A model generated the notes under the pieces. That model did no database searches. It was not told the DNA's origin and saw nothing but the letters and a program-made list of their open reading frames with translations. From Tritrichomonas musculus (taxonomy: Eukaryota; Parabasalia; Tritrichomonadida; Tritrichomonadidae), in the NCBI GenBank assembly GCA_039105265.1, contig JAPFFF010000006.1, positions 3,162,001-3,226,000 on the forward strand: a DNA stretch of 64,000 nucleotides, given 5' to 3'. The position numbers and the translations under genes are program-made. Shown here piece after piece: positions 8,824 to 20,800 of the stretch. How positions within the stretch are numbered: position 1 is the stretch's first letter; each line of letters begins with the position of its first letter.

Positions 8824-11800
8824 TTATTCTGATTCGAAAATGTCAGACCCATCACTTTCAAAGTTTTCTAACTTAGACATGATATCAGCATTTAGATCTT
8901 GTTTTTTGGTTGGAATTTCAGCATCACTATATCCAAATAAATCGCTGTAATCATCGTTGTTGCTTTCTTTATTTTTATTTTTGGTTTCGCTTGATCTTGA
9001 TAGATCAAAATCTTCATCTTCATCATCAGAGAATGTCATGAGCTTTGCATCTTTTTTAGTTTTACTTTTCAATTTGCTCGAAAAATCGTTAAAATCGTCA
9101 TCAGAAGAATTATGCGATTTAAATAATTTAGCATTACTTGGTTTTCCTTCTTTATTATTTTTAATATTTGGTTCTGGAATATCTTCTTCATAATCGTCTA
9201 ATTCAAAGTCATCGTTTGGTTTATTTTGGTTCTTCTTCGATGTTATTTCATCACTAAAATCTTCATAATCTCCCATTGATTCCATTTTGATTTGATTTTC
9301 TGAACTTTTTGTGTGATTTGTTGTTAATCTTGGTAAACTTTCATCAAAATCATCATCTTCTAAGATATCATCATTATTATCGCCTTTTGATGAGCTCTCA
9401 TTGTTTAAATTATCATTTATTTCATTAGAATTTCCTTTTTTAATGGGTGATTTGTTTTTATTTTGGTGGCTCATCTTTTCTGAGAACTCTTCATATTCAT
9501 CTGAATCATCATCTTCAAAAATATTATTATTCTCATCCATCTTCGCATCATCTGATGATGACCAATCGTTAATTGAATTTAATTTTTTATTTTCTGTCTT
9601 TTTCTTTAAGTCTTTATCATTATCTTCAAATGAATCTAAAAGATCATCATATTTGTTGAGTAATTCTTCATCATCCTTTGCTATTTCTTTCTTCTTTATT
9701 GTCATTGCGTTTTGACTATCTGATATATCTGAAGAAAAGATGGAATATGATCCATCAGAAATATCTGATTCTTTTGAAAGTTGCTGTGATGCAGATTCAT
9801 CATTGTATTTGGAGTTTTCAACTTCATTTAGACCTTTAGAACCTTCTCCATGTTCATCGCTTAATAAATTATCAGAATCTGAATAATAATTTCCTTGCCT
9901 ATTGACCATTTTATCACTTGTCGGTTGATTTTCTTTGCTTTCATCATTAATGCCATCGCTGAAAATATCGGATGATGCATTGTCCTCTTTTTTACTACTT
10001 TCATCTTCATTTATATTTTCATCACCAAAATCGTCAGGAAAAATATCTCTCTCGTTCTTCGCAGCTTCTTCTTGACCTTCACTGCTTTCTGGTTCATTTT
10101 CTTCTTTATTTTCACTGCTTTCCAATTCATTTTCTTCTTTATTTTCACTGCTTTCCAATTCATTTTCTTCTTTATTTTCACTGCTTTCTGGTTCATTTTC
10201 TTCTTTATTTTCACTGCTTTCTGGTTCATTTTCTTCTTTATTTTCACTGCTTTCCAATTCATTTTCTTCTTTATTTTCACTGCTTTCCAATTCATTTTCT
10301 TCTTTATTTTCACTGCTTTCTGGTTCATTTTCTTCTTTATTTTCACTGCTTTCTGGTTCATTTTCTTCTTTATTTTCACTGCTTTCCAATTCATTTTCTT
10401 CTTTATTTTCACTGCTTTCTGGTTCATTTTCTTCTTTATTTTCACTGCTTTCCAATTCATTTTCTTCTTTATTTTCACTGCTTTCCAATTCATTTTCTTC
10501 TTTATTTTCACTGCTTTCTGGTTCATTTTCTTCTTTATTTTCACTGCTTTCTGGTTCATTTTCTTCTTTATTTTCACTGCTTTCCAATTCATTTTCTTCT
10601 TTATCGGAATCATCATCGCTGAATTTGTACTTTCTTGCTTCATTCAGATCTTCCTTATTGTCATCATCGTCGCTGAAAGCATCAGATGACTCTTCCTTTC
10701 CTTTTGCAGCAACTTTGTCTTCTTCATCGTCGCTGAAATTGTCAGATAAATCATCGCTCTCCTTCCTGCCGCCTTCATCCAGCAGATCTTCTCCGTTGTC
10801 GCTGTCCGCGTCTGACTGCTTCTTGCCATCTCCAGCGATGACTTCATCTCCTTCGTCTTCAGAAGATTCGTGTTCGCCGGCTCCTCCTTCATCTTCATTA
10901 TTTTGATTTATATCAGAACCGATAGAGAGCATGCTGCCAAAGAAGCTTGGATCCTCGGAGAGCTTGCGCATCAGCAGATTCGGATTGCTTCCGTTCAAAT
11001 TTTCTTCACCTCCGCTCAAAATATCCACTCCTTCTTCACCTTCCACTTGTTGCTCATCCAGGAGAGTAGACTCCGATTCTTCAGTGCTTTCTCGAATTGG
11101 CGGCGGAACTAGTTGGAAATGGTGGCTGGCGAAAAGAGGAGGCGGGATGCTTGGTGCTGTCATTGGTGGCGGAATAAGCGGAGGTGGAATTGAGTGCATT
11201 TCTGGCTCCTTTTTCATTGTGTTTCCTTGTGCCTCTTCTTGTTCTTTTTCTGAATTTTCTGAGCTCGCCGATGAGAAGGCATCTTTGAGTGTCTCGCTTC
11301 CTTCATCAGAAGAGGAATTGTCATTCGCTTCTTTGCTTCGGCCTTGTTTGGATTCAGCAAACTCTTCCTTTCCTTCTTCTGGCTGATTCCGAACTTCATC
11401 TAAAAGAGTAACGCTTGAGTCTTCAAATGTCTGTCTCTCGTTGTCAAAGTCAGCATTCTGCGCTGGCTGTGATGAAGACTCTGAGTCTTGCTTGTCTGAT
11501 GAGAATGCGTCATCAAGTGTTTCGTCGCCTGTTTCCGATTCGCTCTCTGCTTTATTGTGTAAGTGATCGGATTGATGCTCTAAGTCGTCCGTAATCTCGG
11601 ATGCATTTGGAGATTCCTCTTCTTCAACTTCTTCTTCTTTGTTGTCTTCTTGTTTGGTTTCATCTTCAGTGCTCTGACCTTCATTTCGTTTTCCTCCTTG
11701 AATTACTTTTTCGTCAGACGACCAAGCATCGCTTTCGATATGATCAGATGACTCGATTTGCATTGTCTGCTGTTTATGGGAAGCATGAGTCGCGTCTCCT

Positions 11801-14800
11801 TCGCTTGATTCTGGATTTTCTTTGCTTTCTTTCATATCAACTTTTGCTCCTTCGTCTGATGAAAACTGGTTTTCGTCTCTTTCTCTGTGGTCGTCTGACT
11901 CGCCTTCAATTTTGTCTGATTCAGTGCTCTCTTCTTCGTATTTCTCAGATAGCAAAATTCCGCCTTTTTCGATGTATTCCGATGTTTTATTGCCTGTTTC
12001 TTGTTGTTCAGTTGATTCCTCCTCTTCTTTGTTGCTTATTTCTTGTTGACCAACTGACTCTTCTTCTTTGTTGCTAATTTCTTGCTGTTCAATTGACTCT
12101 TCTTCTTTGTTGTTTATTTCTTGCTGTTCAATTGACTCTTCTTCTTTGTTGTTTATTTCTTGTTGACTAATTGATTCTTCTTCTTTGTTGTTTATTTCTT
12201 GCTGTTCAGCTGATTCTTCTTCTTTGTTGCTTATTTCTTGTTGACTAATTGATTCTTCTTCTTTGTTGCTTATTTCTTGCTGTTCAATTGACTCTTCTTC
12301 TTTGTTGTTTATTTCTTGCTGTTCAGCTGATTCTTCTTCTTTGTTGCTTATTTCTTGTTGACTAATTGATTCTTCTTCTTTGTTGCTTATTTCTTGCTGT
12401 TCAATTGACTCTTCTTCTTTGTTGTTTATTTCTTGTTGACTAATTGATTCTTCTTCTTTGTTGTTTATTTCTTGCTGTTCAATTGATTCTTCTTCTTTGT
12501 TGCTTATTTCTTGTTGACCAATTGACTCTTCTTCTTTGTTGTTTATCTCTTGCTTATGTTCAGGCTGTTTTTCTACTATTCTATTTTCTGATGATGAAAA
12601 TGCATCTTCAAGTATTTCGTTGCTTGAATCTGAAGAAGAAAGTTTTTCATCAACACTATTTATTGTGCCATGTGGCAGATTTTTGTCTTTAGATTTGATA
12701 TCTTCGCCTTTGTTGCTTGTTGGATCTGACTCAGAATCAGAATTGTTAAATATTATTACATTTTGTTTGCTTTCATTCAATTTATTTTCTTCATCATCCA
12801 TGAATCTCCTTAACAGATACGGATCAATGTAATGGACATCAGGAAGGTCAGCATGTCCGCTAACTTGAGCTTGGTTCTCTTCTTCTCCTTCTCCTTCTTT
12901 TAGCTCAACATTGTCCATTTTAGCTTCATCAGAAGGCGTGTCTTCAATGTGCTTCTCAGCAATTTCTTCTTCTTCTTTCTCTTTCGCTTGCTGATCATTG
13001 TTGGTGATTTCTTGGGATGAAAAGAATGCGTCTGGTGCTTCTTCCTCTTCTTCTTCTTTGTTGTCGATGTCTTGTCTAACTTGTGCTTTGTTTTCTGTTG
13101 GTTCGTCTGATTTGTATATTGAATCGAATAAATGAGTTTCTTTTCCTTTTTCGGATGTTTTTCCTTCTTCTTCTGAAAGAAATGCTTCGTCTTCCTCTTC
13201 ATTGGATCTTGCCGGTTTGCTAGTTTTGTATGCTTTGCTGTCATCTGATGACCAAATGTCTGATGATTCGTATTTCGCTTGCTTGCTGGCTGTGCCTGGC
13301 TCTTTCGTTTCAAATTCTTCATCAGACCAATAATCATCACTATTATGCTTGATTATCTCTTCTTGCTTATGTCCTAATTTTTCATCATCTTGTTTGTGAT
13401 CTATTTCTGATTCTTCTTGTTTGTGGTCAAATTCTAATTCTTCTTCATCTTGTTTGTGATCTAATTCTAATTCTTCTTCATCTTGTTTGTGATCTAATTC
13501 TAATTCTTCTTCATCTTGTTTGTGGTCAAATTCTAATTCTTCTTCATCTTGTTTGTGATCTAATTCTAATTCTTCTTCATCTTGTTTGTGATCTAATTCT
13601 AATTCTTCTTCATCTTGTTTGTGATCTAATTCTTCTTCATCTTGTTTGTGATCTAATTCTTCTTCATCTTGTTTGTGATCTAATTCTTCTTCATCTTGTT
13701 TGTGATCTAATTCTAATTCTTCTTCATCTTGTTTGTAATCTAATTCTTCTTCATCTTGTTTGTGATCTAATTCTTCTTCATCTTGTTTGTGATCTAATTC
13801 TTCTTCATCTTGTTTGTAATCTAATTCTTCTTCTTCTTCTTCTTGTTTGTAATCTAATTCTTCTTCATCATCTTGTTTGTGATCTAATTCTTCTTCTTCT
13901 TGTTTGTAATCTAATTCTTCTTCATCTTGTTTGTAATCTAATTCTTCTTCATCTTGTTTGTGATCTATTTCTAATTCTTCATCTTGTTTGTGATCTATTT
14001 CTAATTCTTCATCTTGTTTGTGATCTATTTCTAATTCTTCATCTAGAGTTTCATGACTTGATGAAGGTATTTTTGAGTCAGATGACCAAATTTCTTCCTC
14101 TTCTTCAAATTCAATTGAGTTTCCGTCTGTATTCTCTCTTGTGTCTTGATGATGATCTTCTGAATGCTCAGATGACGAAAAATGGTCTTCAAGTAATTCG
14201 TTACTTTGTTCTGATGAAGAAAACGTTGCTTTCTTCTTTAGATTTGTAACTTTTTCTTCATCAGAGCCACTTTGCTTGTTTTCAAATTCTTCTTCTTCGT
14301 TCAATTGTTGAACTTCATCAAAAGCAGCGGATTTCGCTGATTCAGAAAATGCATCTGAAACATGTATGTTTTCTGTGTTTTCTTGTCTTTCCGAAGATGA
14401 AAATGCATTTTCAAGTGTCTCAGATGATCCAAAGTGATTGTCCAAATCGTTTTTCATTGGTCCTGTTTCATCAGCAGCATGATAACTTGTTTTAACTTCT
14501 TTTCCATCAGATGACCAAGCTTCGTTTTCGATGTGATCAGATGATTTGCTTCTTGTTTTTTGCTGTTCATGTGCAGATTCTTCTTCCTCTTCTTGTTTTT
14601 CATCAAATCCTTTTTGTATCGTTTCTTCTTCCTTGTTTGATGCGTCTTGTTTAATATTCTTTTTAGTTTCTATTTGATTTTCTTCTTCTGAAAACAAAAG
14701 TTCTTCTTCTTCTTTTGTGTTTCCTTCACTTTTTGTTGTCGTTTTTTGATCATCAGATGACCAGTAGTCATATTCAATGTCTTGTTTAATATTCTCTTTA

Positions 14801-17800
14801 GTTTCTTTTTGATTTTCTTCTTCTGAGGACAAAAGTTCATCTCCTTCTTTTTCTTCGCTTTTTGTTGTCGTTTTTTGATCATCAGATGACCAGTAGTCAT
14901 ATTCAATGTCTTGTCTCACATCATTATTAGCTTTTACTTGTTTTTCTTCTTCTGAGAACAAAAGTTCTTCTCCTTCTTCTTTTGTGTTTTCCTCGGATTC
15001 TTTGCTTTTGCTGTCTGCTTCAACAAGCAACTCTTCTTTCTTGTCGCCTTTGCCAGCATCATCAGAGGACCAAATTTCATTGTCATTGATTCTTTCAGAC
15101 GAATCATCGTTCAATTTCACATATCCGCTATTTTCGGTGAAATTGTTGTTTTCATGTTCTTGATCATCATCGGAACCAAGAATGTTTTCGTTTCTTCTTT
15201 CTGATTCATTCTTGTTCTTTGGTTTCTCTCCAATTGAGTCATTCGATGAATATAGCCAGTCATCTTCGTTCGTGCCAAGTTTTGTTGAATTCTTCTTCTC
15301 TTTCTTTCTTTTCCCACCTTCCGATGAGAATGATGACGACGATGATGAAGAGGAAGATAGGTCCATTTTGACTTCGGCGAGTTGGTCGCTGAAGAAGTTG
15401 TTTTCTGGTTGTTGTTCGTTATTTCCTGCTTCAGGAAGGTATGCGTGGTCGCCTTGCTCGCTGCTATTATAGTCGTCTGATGAATGTTCTGAGTGGATTC
15501 CTTTCTCCTGGGACTGGCTTTGTAATAAATCTTCATGTGCACTGAATTCATTAGTCTGGTTGTCTTGCTGTTCAATTTGTTCTTCTTGTTGATCAATTTG
15601 TTCTTCTTGCTGTTCAATTTGTTCTTCTTGTTGATCAATTTGTTCTTCTTGCTGTTCAATTTGTTCTTCTTGTTGATCAATTTGTTCTTCTTGTTGATCA
15701 ATTTGTTCTTCTTGTTGATCAATTTGTTCTTCTTGTTGATCAATTTGTTCTTCTTGTTGATCAATTTGTTCTTCTTGTTGATCATTTTGCTCTTCTTGTT
15801 GATCATTTTGCTCTTCTTGTTGATCAATTTGTTCTTCTTGTTGATCAATTTGCTCTTCTTGTTGATCAATTTGTTCTTCTTGTTGATCATTTTGCTCTTC
15901 TTGTTGATCAATTTGTTCTTCTTGCTGTTCAATTTGTTCTTCTTGTTGATCAATTTGTTCTTCTTGTTGATCAATTTGTTCTTCTTGTTGATCAATTTGT
16001 TCTTCTTGTTGTTCAATTTGTTCTTCTTGTTGATCAATTTGTTCTTCTTGTTGATCAATTTGTTCTTCTTGTTGATCATTTTGCTCTTCTTGTTGATCAA
16101 TTTGTTCTTCTTGCTGTTCAATTTGTTCTTCTTGTTGATCAATTTGCTCTTCTTGCTGTTCAATTTGTTCTTCTTGTTGATCAATTTGTTCTTCTTGTTG
16201 ATCAATTTGTTCTTCTTGTTGATCATTTTGCTCTTCTTGTTGATCAATTTGTTCTTCTTGCTGTTCAATTTGTTCTTCTTGTTGATCAATTTGCTCTTCT
16301 TGTTGATCAATTTGTTCTTCTTGTTGATCATTTTGCTCTTCTTGTTGATCAATTTGTTCTTCTTGCTGTTCAATTTGTTCTTCTTGTTGATCATTTTGCT
16401 CTTCTTGTTGATCAATTTGTTCTTCTTGCTGTTCAATTTGTTCTTCTTGTTGATCAATTTGTTCTTCTTGTTGATCAATTTGTTCTTCTTGTTGATCATT
16501 TTGCTCTTCTTGTTGATCAATTTGTTCTTCTTGCTGTTCAATTTGTTCTTCTTGTTGATCAATTTGCTCTTCTTGTTGATCAATTTGTTCTTCTTGTTGA
16601 TCATTTTGCTCTTCTTGTTGATCAATTTGTTCTTCTTGCTGTTCAATTTGTTCTTCTTGTTGATCATTTTGCTCTTCTTGTTGATCAATTTGTTCTTCTT
16701 GCTGTTCAATTTGTTCTTCTTGTTGATCAATTTGTTCTTCTTGTTGATCAATTTGTTCTTCTTGTTGATCATTTTGCTCTTCTTGTTGATCAATTTGTTC
16801 TTCTTGCTGTTCAATTTGTTCTTCTTGTTGATCAATTTGTTCTTCTTGTTGATCAATTTGTTCTTCTTGTTGATCATTTTGCTCTTCTTGTTGATCAATT
16901 TGTTCTTCTTGCTGTTCAATTTGTTCTTCTTGTTGATCAATTTGTTCTTCTTGTTGATCAATTTGTTCTTCTTGTTGATCAATTTGTTCTTCTTGTTGAT
17001 CAATTTGTTCTTCTTGTTGATCAATTTGTTCTTCTTGTTGATCATTTTGCTCTTCTTGTTGATCATTTTGCTCTTCTTGTTGATCAATTTGTTCTTCTTG
17101 TTGATCAATTTGCTCTTCTTGTTGATCAATTTGTTCTTCTTGTTGATCAATTTGCTCTTCTTGTTGATCATTTTGTTCTTCTTGTTGATCAATTTGTTCT
17201 TCTTGTTGATCAATTTGCTCTTCTTGTTGATCATTTTGCTCTTCTTGTTGATCAATTTGTTCTTCTGGTTGTTCAACTGGCTTTTCTGCTTTATCATTTG
17301 GTTTTTCTTTATCGGATGCTTCTATTTGTTCACTAGACAAGCCATTTCCTTTAGAATCATCAATCTTGTTTTCATTTTCTTTGTCATTGGTCGGGATAGA
17401 TAGAACTTCATTGTTTGAACTGATTGCATTATTTATTTCAGAACCACTGAAATCAACTTTCCTTTGATTTGTCGCTATCTTATCTTCGCTTATATTTTTC
17501 TTCATTTTCTCGTCAATGACGATGTTTCTTGCCCCACAATTGTCATCTTCATCATTTTGTTCATTGTCAAACGGATCGTATTGCTGCTTTTGATTTCTTG
17601 AAGTCGTGAAAGTGTCACTTTCAACAGGGACATCTACATTCAAGCCATCAATGAAAGACTTTGTTATGCTTGGCGAATTCTTCAAAATAGTTTGCTCGGG
17701 CATTGGAGCAATTTTCTGGAAGCTTGAAGAATCGTTTTTAAGTTTCCTTGATGATGGAATTACAACTGGAAGTTGATCAAACTTAACTTTTTCTTGTATA

Positions 17801-20800
17801 AGAGTAGATTTGTATCTGGACTCTAAATCGACGTCCAAAACCTTGTCCATTAAATCGTTATTATCAAACATGTAAGGAATCATTTCGTCACCGATTTCTT
17901 GGTTTTCAAGTGCCTCGGTTGACTTTGTTAATGATGAATCACTCTCGGATTCAGACGGGCTGAATTCAATGCTCGATTCAGAATCAGTATTTTCATCTGC
18001 ATACAATGAATTGACTTTTTCCTTCGTTTTGTTGCTGATTCGTGGTTTGGATGGCTTAATCACGAGTGGTGCATCATCCTCTTTATTTGTTTCTTCAGTT
18101 GCTTCTTTTGTCTCATTGATTTGTGGCTTGTTGATCATGTTGATTGGAAGTTTCAATGTGCTCGAAATGCTTCCAACACTGCCCGAATCAGACCCTGAAA
18201 TAACTTCTGAACCATTTTGAGCAAGACTTTGATTCAAAGGAGGCGCAAAAACTAAATCTTTTTGATTCAAAGGAGGTGCAAAAACTGAATCTTTTTGATT
18301 CAAAGGAGGTGCAAAAACTAAATCTTTTTGATTCAAAGGAGGCGCAAAAACTAAATCTTTTTGATTCAAAGGAGGTGCAAAAACTAAATCTTTTTGATTC
18401 AAAGGAGGTGCAAAAACTGAATCTTTTTGATTTAGTGGTGGTGGAATTGATGGCAGCGATTGCACTGCTTGTGGGCTTTTTGGGCTGAGTTTTTCTGGTG
18501 GAGTTGAAGATTCCGTTTTGTTGTTCATTTCAATGTGAGACTCTGAAAAAGAGCTTCTGATTGGCTGTGGCATCTGGCTCGGATGAATTGCAGCTTCAGA
18601 CTTGTATACAGTGCTCGACGGTATGACAACTTGTTTGTCAGCGAATGAAATTCCTTCTTTTTTGTTCTGCTCGTTGCTGACCTGGTAAAGAGGGTCGGTG
18701 AGATAAGACTGGTCCTTCATTTGCTTTTGTTCTGCTTCATTTTGAGTTGAAGTTGCTGCTTCTTCTTTCCTTGCGACAAGTGGAGGAGGAATCAAGAAGC
18801 CAGGAAAAGTTGGAGACTTTGGAGCGCTGCCTTGACTGTTCTGAGGAATAGAAAGAGAGGGCGGAATCTGGATGGGTGGCAGAAATGAGGAAGGAAGAAT
18901 GTTGTCGCTCTTGTTTCTGTCAATTGGAGGCGGAACTTCAAATGGATGAAGTGGAAATGGTTGCTTTTTGGTGTCTTCTACTTGTTGATTTGTTTCCAAA
19001 TCATTTTGTACTTCTTCTGGTGTCAGTGAAATCTCTTGTTCTTCTTCGTGTGGTTGTGAAATCTCTTGTTTTTCTTCTGGTGTCAGTGAAATCTCTTGTT
19101 TTTCTTCTGGTGTCAGTGAAATCTCTTGTACTTCTTCTTGTGGTTGTAAAATCTTTTGTTCTTCTTCTTGTGGTTGTGAAATCTCTTGTTCTTCTTTTGG
19201 TGTAAGTGAAATCTCTTGATTTTCTTCTGGTGTCAGTGAAATCTCTTGTTCTTCTTCTGGTGTAAGTGAAATCTCTTGTTCTTCTTCTGGTGTCAGTGAA
19301 ATCTCTTGATTTTCTTCTGGTGTCAGTGAAATCTCTTGTTCTTCTTCTGGTGTCAGTGAAATCTCTTGTTCTTCTTCTGGTGTCAGTGAAATCTCTTGTT
19401 CTTCTTTTGGTGTAAGTGAAATCTCTTGTTCTTCTTCTGGTGTCAGTGAAATCTCTTGATTTTCTTCTGGTGTCAGTGAAATCTCTTGTTCTTCTTCTGG
19501 TGTAAGTGAAATCTCTTGTTCTTCTTCTGGTGTCAGTGAAATCTCTTGTTCTTCTTTTGGTGTAAGTGAAATCTCTTGATTTTCTTCTGGTGTCAGTGAA
19601 ATCTCTTGTTCTTCTTCTGGTGTCAGTGAAATCTCTTGATTTTCTTCTGGTGTCAGTGAAATCTCTTGTTCTTCTTCTGGTGTAAGTGAAATCTCTTGAT
19701 TTTCTTCTGGTGTCAGTGAAATCTCTTGTTCTTCTTTTGGTGTCAGTGAAATCTCTTGTTCATCTTCTGGTGTAAGTGAAATCTCTTGATTTTCTTCTGG
19801 TGTAAGTGAAATCTCTTGATTTTCTTCTGGTGTCAGTGAAATCTCTTGTTCTTCTTCTTGTGGTTGTGAAATCTCTTGTTCTTCTTCTGGTGTCAGTGAA
19901 ATCTCTTGTTCTTCTTCTGGTGTCAGTGAAATCTCTTGTACTTCTTCTTGTGGTTGTAAAATCTTTTGTTCTTCTTCTTGTGGTTGTGAAATCTCTTGTT
20001 CTTCTTTTGGTGTAAGTGAAATCTCTTGTTCTTCTTTTGGTGTAAGTGAAATCTCTTGTTCTTCTTCTGGTGTAAGTGAAATCTCTTGATTTTCTTCTGG
20101 TGTCAGTGAAATCTCTTGTTCTTCTTCTGGTGTCAGTGAAATCTCTTGTTCTTCTTCTGGTGTAAGTGAAATCTCTTGATTTTCTTCTGGTGTCAGTGAA
20201 ATCTCTTGTTCTTCTTTTGGTGTCAGTGAAATCTCTTGTTCATCTTCTGGTGTAAGTGAAATCTCTTGATTTTCTTCTGGTGTAAGTGAAATCTCTTGAT
20301 TTTCTTCTGGTGTCAGTGAAATCTCTTGTTCTTCTTCTTGTGGTTGTGAAATCTCTTGTTCTTCTTCTGGTGTCAGTGAAATCTCTTGTTCTTCTTCTGG
20401 TGTCAGTGAAATCTCTTGTACTTCTTCTTGTGGTTGTAAAATCTTTTGTTCTTCTTCTTGTGGTTGTGAAATCTCTTGTTCTTCTTTTGGTGTAAGTGAA
20501 ATCTCTTGTTCATCTTCTGGTGTAAGTGAAATCTCTTGTTCTTCTTCTGGTGTAAGTGAAATCTCTTGATTTTCTTCTGGTGTCAGTGAAATCTCTTGTT
20601 CTTCTTCTGGTGTCAGTGAAATCTCTTGTTTTTCTTTTGGTGTCAGTGAAATCTCTTGATTTTCTTCTGGTGTCAGTGAAATCTCTTGTACTTCTTCTGG
20701 TGTCAGTGAAATCTCTTGATTTTCTTCTGGTGTCAGTGGAATCTCTTGTTCTTCTTCTGGTGTCAGTGAAATCTCTTGTTTTTCTTCTGGTGTCAGTGAA

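Noticed and set aside
15560-17270. CRISPR-like array
   Set aside because: Tandem units have no spacers and are coding; the genome is eukaryotic.
15117-17403. Long open frames on both strands (726 and 622 codons) over the 21-bp array
   Set aside because: They are by-products of a repeat unit divisible by three in a stop-poor purine-rich sequence; the only frame that continues through all arrays is the 6161-codon one.
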